64,000 nucleotides of DNA from Geobacillus jurassicus NBRC 107829 (GTDB lineage: Bacteria > Bacillota > Bacilli > Bacillales > Anoxybacillaceae). The position numbers were made by a program, and so were the translations under genes. The DNA is taken from assembly GCF_001544315.1 (NCBI RefSeq), contig NZ_BCQG01000005.1, positions 1-64,000 of the forward strand. Direction: 5' to 3'. This document shows positions 60,653-64,000 of the stretch, in pieces (the stretch's first letter is position 1; the number at the start of each line of letters is the position of its first letter). The notes below the pieces were generated by a model. The model saw nothing but the letters and a program-made list of their open reading frames with translations. It did not search any database and was not told the origin of the DNA.

Positions 60653-61552
60653 TTACGCCAAACTCCCCCATACAAGCCGCATCCCAAGCAGCACGAGCAC
60701 GACTCGAAGCACGACGACAAGCGTCCGGCTTGGCATCCGCTTATTGATCCACGCCCCGGTTTTCGCGCCGATCCATACGCCGGGAATAAGGGCAAGGGCA
60801 AACGTCCATTGCACATTCCCCATCACGACATGAGTCGTTGAACCGACGATTGATGACAAAAAAATCATCAACATCGACGTGGCGACCGCGACATGAGGCG
60901 GAAAGCGAAACAGCACGATCATCGCCGGCACCATGAGCGATCCGCCGCCGATGCCAAACAAACCGCCGAAAAAGCCGACCACAAACGCAATGGCGATCGC
61001 CGCCGCCGGATGATAGCCGTAAACCGCCGTCTCTCCGTTCCGATCCATATACGTGCGTGTCACCCGCTGCGCCCACCACTGTTTTTTCAATGTTTCTTCC
61101 GCTTCTGTCTCAGGAATGGCTTGCTCCCGTTCATTCTCCGTCGCCGCCGCCGTCTCGTCAGCCGAGCGCTTCGTTTTCTTCTGGCTCAGCGACAAAAACA
61201 GCGACATGGCGATTAAAAACAGCCCAAAATACAACGAAAAATGAGCGACGCTCAGCGTATTGTTCACCCAGGCGCCGACAACGGCCCCGGGAACGCTGCC
61301 AAGGCAAAAGAGCAAGCCGCTTTGATAGTCGACCATTTTGTCTTTCATATACGACAATGTGGACGATAAGCCATTAAAAATAATGACGACAAGCGACGTG
61401 CCGACCGCCACTTGCGGCGTCACAGCCGAGAGCCAGCCGAGCGCGCCGAAAAACAAAAGCGCAGGCACGATGATCACCCCGCCGCCAAGGCCGGCCAAAC
61501 TGCCGACCGTCCCCGCGATAAAGCCGATCAATAAAAGCAACATATATGCCAT
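60653..61552 (-). CDS. yunE: TauE/SafE-family anion permease YunE
   Basis: 299 residues, about eight membrane helices in two halves, each with the family glycine motif: GSLAGLGGGVIIVPALLFFG and GFFGGLFGIGGGSLMVPAMI. A charged cytoplasmic loop separates them. Probably exports sulfite or an organosulfonate-derived anion. Precedes yunD by 17 bp. Confidence 0.92.
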   Translation of the reverse strand: MAYMLLLLIGFIAGTVGSLAGLGGGVIIVPALLFFGALGWLSAVTPQVAVGTSLVVIIFNGLSSTLSYMKDKMVDYQSGLLFCLGSVPGAVVGAWVNNTLSVAHFSLYFGLFLIAMSLFLSLSQKKTKRSADETAAATENEREQAIPETEAEETLKKQWWAQRVTRTYMDRNGETAVYGYHPAAAIAIAFVVGFFGGLFGIGGGSLMVPAMIVLFRFPPHVAVATSMLMIFLSSIVGSTTHVVMGNVQWTFALALIPGVWIGAKTGAWINKRMPSRTLVVVLRVVLVLLGMRLVWGSLA

Positions 61553-61570
61553 TTTGTCTCTCCCCCCGCT

Positions 61571-62419
61571 TCAAAACAAACCAAGCTGCCGCGGCGCAAG
61601 GCCCGTGTACTCAATGCCAAGCAAATCGATCAATTGTTTGGCGTTGTCGGCGGCATCGCCGCCGGAGTTGTTGTTAAACAGCACGTAAATCTGTTTCGTT
61701 TTTTTCTTTAATGCCTCTATATGGCTCACCCACTCGCGCAGCTCGCGCTCGTTGTATCGATACAAGTAGCGGACGGCGCGCCAGTTGTCCCCGGCCGTCG
61801 CCTTGTTCCACCCATGGACATTCCGTCCGTGCAGGCGGATGAGCGTCTTTTCCCGGTCGGTCGGATGCAAAACGGTCGGCACCGACCCTTCCCCCGCCTG
61901 CGGCTCGTCGCAAATCGTGTGGATCCAGCCTTCCTCTTCCATAAAACGGAGCGTTTTTTCATAAAAGCGCGGCGAAAACCACGACTGATGGCGGAATTCC
62001 AACGCAACGGGCACGTCCCCCATGCGCGCCTTCACCCAGCGCAAGTACGCCACATGCTCGCGCCGGCAGTCAAACCAAGGCGGGAACTGAAACAGCACCA
62101 TCGCCAGCTTGCCCGCTTCTTGAAACGGCGCAATCGACTCCAAAAACGCGGCAAACATCGCTTCCTTGCTTTCATAAGGAATCGGGCCGCGCTCATGCCC
62201 GGTCATTCCTTGGTACGCTTTGACGATGAACTGAAACGACGGCGGCGTCTCGCGAATCCATTTTTCCACGTTGGAACGCGGCTGAATGGCGTAAAAATAC
62301 GAGTCTACTTCGACCGTCGGAAAATGGGCCGCGTATTGCAGCAACTTGTCTTTCGCCGCAAGGCCGGGCGGATACAAGCTGTCATGATCCCCCCAGCCGG
62401 TCAGTCCGATGTAAATCAT
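61571..62419 (-). CDS. yunF: DUF72 protein YunF
   Basis: 282 residues, TIM-barrel DUF72 family: YIGLTGWGDHDSLYPPG, VEVDSYFYAI, LEFRHQSWF and YVLFNNNSGGDAADNA. Function unproven. ATG 62419 is chosen over GTG 62431, but ribosome signals are weak for both. First gene of the yunFEDCB set. Confidence 0.9.
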   Translation of the reverse strand: MIYIGLTGWGDHDSLYPPGLAAKDKLLQYAAHFPTVEVDSYFYAIQPRSNVEKWIRETPPSFQFIVKAYQGMTGHERGPIPYESKEAMFAAFLESIAPFQEAGKLAMVLFQFPPWFDCRREHVAYLRWVKARMGDVPVALEFRHQSWFSPRFYEKTLRFMEEEGWIHTICDEPQAGEGSVPTVLHPTDREKTLIRLHGRNVHGWNKATAGDNWRAVRYLYRYNERELREWVSHIEALKKKTKQIYVLFNNNSGGDAADNAKQLIDLLGIEYTGLAPRQLGLF

Positions 62420-62617
62420 CTTGATCACCAATTCGGTCGATTTCCAGCTATTTTAACTATACCATATGCGCCACCGGCGTGAAATAAAAATGACCGCCGC
62501 ACCACCAAGGGGCAGCGGCGGTTCATAAAGAACAAAAAAGTCAATATTTACAATTCATGAACCATTGCGATATAATGACAGTCATTGAAACATTCTGACA
62601 ATGGTGGTGACCGTCCA

Positions 62618-63250
62618 TTGATCCATGTGTACCCGTTTCTTCTCTTGTCGATGTTTTTGATTGTGCTGCCCGGCCCCGATACGGCGGTGGTGACAAAAAA
62701 CACGATTTCCGCCGGGAAGATTGGCGGCTTGAAAACCGCGCTTGGGGTTTGCTGCGCCCTGTTTCTCCACACTGCCGCAGCGTCGCTTGGGCTTTCCGCC
62801 ATCATTATGCAATCGGCCTTGCTGTTTTCCGCCTTGAAGTATATAGGAGCTGTGTACTTAACGTATTTGGGCGTCAAAGCGTTGTATAGCGTCGTGAAAA
62901 ACGGCGAAGCCGCCGGCATGGAAACGGGCGTCAACGATGGAGGAAAACAGCCCGCCTGCTTCCAGCAAGGGTTTCTCACCGATTTTTTGAACCCGAAAGT
63001 GGCGGCCTTTTTCTTAACCTTTTTGCCTCAATTCGTTGCGCCGGGCACGCACTCCTTTGTTCCGTTTCTCATCATGGGAGCCGTTTATACGGCCATGACG
63101 GCTTTATGGTTTTTTCTTTATATTTATTTCATCAATTATATTAGCGATTTCATGAAACGGCCGAAAACGAAGAAATGGATCGAAGGAATCACGGGCGCGG
63201 TCATGATCGGGTTTGGCATCAAATTGGCGCTTGAAAAAGTCCACCGTTAA
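62618..63250 (+). CDS. LysE/RhtB-family exporter
   Basis: 210 residues, six membrane helices, beginning IHVYPFLLLSMFLIVLPGPD, with the LysE-family motif GPDTAVVTKNTISAGKIGG and QGFLTDFLNPKVAAFFLTFL. Exports an amino acid or derivative. TTG 62618 has GGTGGTGA seven bases before it; the ATG at 62585 is unlikely. Plus-strand gene between two minus-strand blocks. Confidence 0.9.
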   Translation: MIHVYPFLLLSMFLIVLPGPDTAVVTKNTISAGKIGGLKTALGVCCALFLHTAAASLGLSAIIMQSALLFSALKYIGAVYLTYLGVKALYSVVKNGEAAGMETGVNDGGKQPACFQQGFLTDFLNPKVAAFFLTFLPQFVAPGTHSFVPFLIMGAVYTAMTALWFFLYIYFINYISDFMKRPKTKKWIEGITGAVMIGFGIKLALEKVHR

Positions 63251-63303
63251 ATGGGGGCAGGCCGCAGCCAAACGAAGCTGCCCGACATGCTAAACAAAAT
63301 GCA

Positions 63304-63331
63304 GGGGAGCGCCCGAGCAAGAGCGCTCCCC
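63304..63331. terminator. Hairpin downstream of the LysE gene
   Basis: GGGGAGCGC and GCGCTCCCC arms, ten-base loop, but without a T-run on the plus strand. The rest of 63332-63565 shows no gene; part of it may form the sufB terminator (GGGTGGAGCACC region, minus strand). Confidence 0.5.
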
Positions 63332-63565
63332 CTAAAAAACATGAATCCCCCGTGAAGGGGTGAAACGACCTGCGACGCGGCAGGCAGCTTATTAGTGGGG
63401 GCCTGCCTTAACGCTTCCGGATGTGCGATTCATCCGATCATTGGAAAGAATAAGCACCAGCCGCGCCCCGTTTTGTTCTGTTCCGATATGTTCTCCAAGT
63501 TCACCCACAAAGACCATACGGGTGAAACACCCGCTCACAGGTGCTCCACCCTTGATCCATCAAGC

Positions 63566-64000
63566 TTATCCGATGCTTCCTTCCATCTCGAACTTGATCA
63601 AGCGGTTCATCTCGACTGCGTATTCCATCGGCAGCTCTCTTGTGAACGGCTCGATGAAGCCCATGACGATCATTTCCGTCGCTTCCTGCTCGGAAATGCC
63701 GCGGCTCATCAAGTAGAACAGCTGCTCTTCCGACACTTTCGACACTTTCGCTTCGTGTTCGAGCGACACGTTGTCGTTTAAAATTTCGTTGTACGGAATT
63801 GTATCCGATGTCGACTGGTTGTCGAGAATCAACGTGTCGCATTCGATGTTCGAGCGCGAGCCGGACGCTTTGCGGCCGAAATGAACCATCCCGCGGTAGG
63901 TGACTTTGCCGCCTTGTTTTGAAATCGACTTCGAGACGATCGTCGACGATGTATTCGGCGCCAGGTGGATCATTTTCGCCCCGGCGTCTTGGTGCTGGCC
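63566..64000 (-). CDS. sufB: SufB, Fe-S cluster assembly scaffold (C-terminal part)
   Basis: The last 144 residues of SufB; the N-terminal two thirds lie beyond the window. The frame enters at [20 protein letters not shown] and contains [20 protein letters not shown] and [20 protein letters not shown], hallmarks of the SufB core. Being the 3' end, it suggests the suf operon (sufCDSUB order) ends here. Confidence 0.97.
   Translation of the reverse strand, partial: GQHQDAGAKMIHLAPNTSSTIVSKSISKQGGKVTYRGMVHFGRKASGSRSNIECDTLILDNQSTSDTIPYNEILNDNVSLEHEAKVSKVSEEQLFYLMSRGISEQEATEMIVMGFIEPFTRELPMEYAVEMNRLIKFEMEGSIG

Overview
The window looks like a chromosomal segment of a thermophilic, spore-forming Bacillaceae, most likely Geobacillus (inference). 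The coding DNA is fairly GC-rich, ribosome binding sites are strong AGGAGG types, and many starts are GTG or TTG. There are spore genes (tgl, sspH, kapD, yutH, yutC, lytH, yunB). The gene order follows the Bacillus subtilis yug-yui-yum-yut-yun region closely, and that synteny supports many of the calls. No CRISPR array, prophage or complete conjugative element is visible.

Layout. 1-240 is the promoter/leader of an rRNA operon that reads leftward out of the window. 0.7-3.2 kb: tgl, a DMT permease and an MgtC protein. 3.3-6.9 kb is an accessory patch: tRNA-Ala(GGC), a coiled-coil protein built from near-identical 108-bp repeats, an orphan phage-type DnaD replication protein and a membrane-anchored thermonuclease. 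7-19 kb is the yug block: YwnH acetyltransferase, MFS pump, sspH, K+ channel, yugN, pgi, Fe-alcohol dehydrogenase, yugI, alaR-alaT, yugE, patB. 18.7-23.2 kb: SodC, kapD, an ArsB/NhaD-type permease and small unknowns. 23.3-26.3 kb is a graveyard of mobile DNA: an intact solo TnpB element with its omega-RNA end, two IS982 remnants, a 118-bp inverted-repeat element and a previously untracked 52-codon gene. 26.4-36.4 kb is the yui/yum block: bioY with a BirA operator, a pit operon with a Pho box, a frameshifted pepA, a cobalamin-binding-type protein, yuiCBA, a Nudix enzyme, ndh with a Rex-like site, and yumC. 36.6-52.7 kb is the yut block: Fe-S maturation (erpA, yutI), dapF, hom-thrC-thrB with a striking tandem operator, lipA and lytH. 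53-57.7 kb is a livJHMGF branched-chain amino-acid importer lying between lytH and yunB. 58-64 kb: yunFEDCB, a LysE-type exporter and the C-terminal part of sufB.

Shared themes: amino-acid metabolism and transport (alaT, patB, hom-thrCB, dapF, liv), redox and Fe-S assembly (ndh, yumC, yutJ, erpA, yutI, sufB, lipA) and sporulation/germination. Regulatory sites readable by eye link several units to global signals: phosphate (PhoP-like boxes), biotin (BirA), NADH/NAD+ (Rex) and probably threonine (tandem boxes at hom).

The most notable non-gene signals are three dispersed intergenic repeat families (called A, B and C here), the coiled-coil tandem repeat, the hom operator, and two possible single-base homopolymer deletions (pepA, yutD) that could be real pseudogenisation or sequence errors. 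I did not find a clear multi-gene system that is plainly new.
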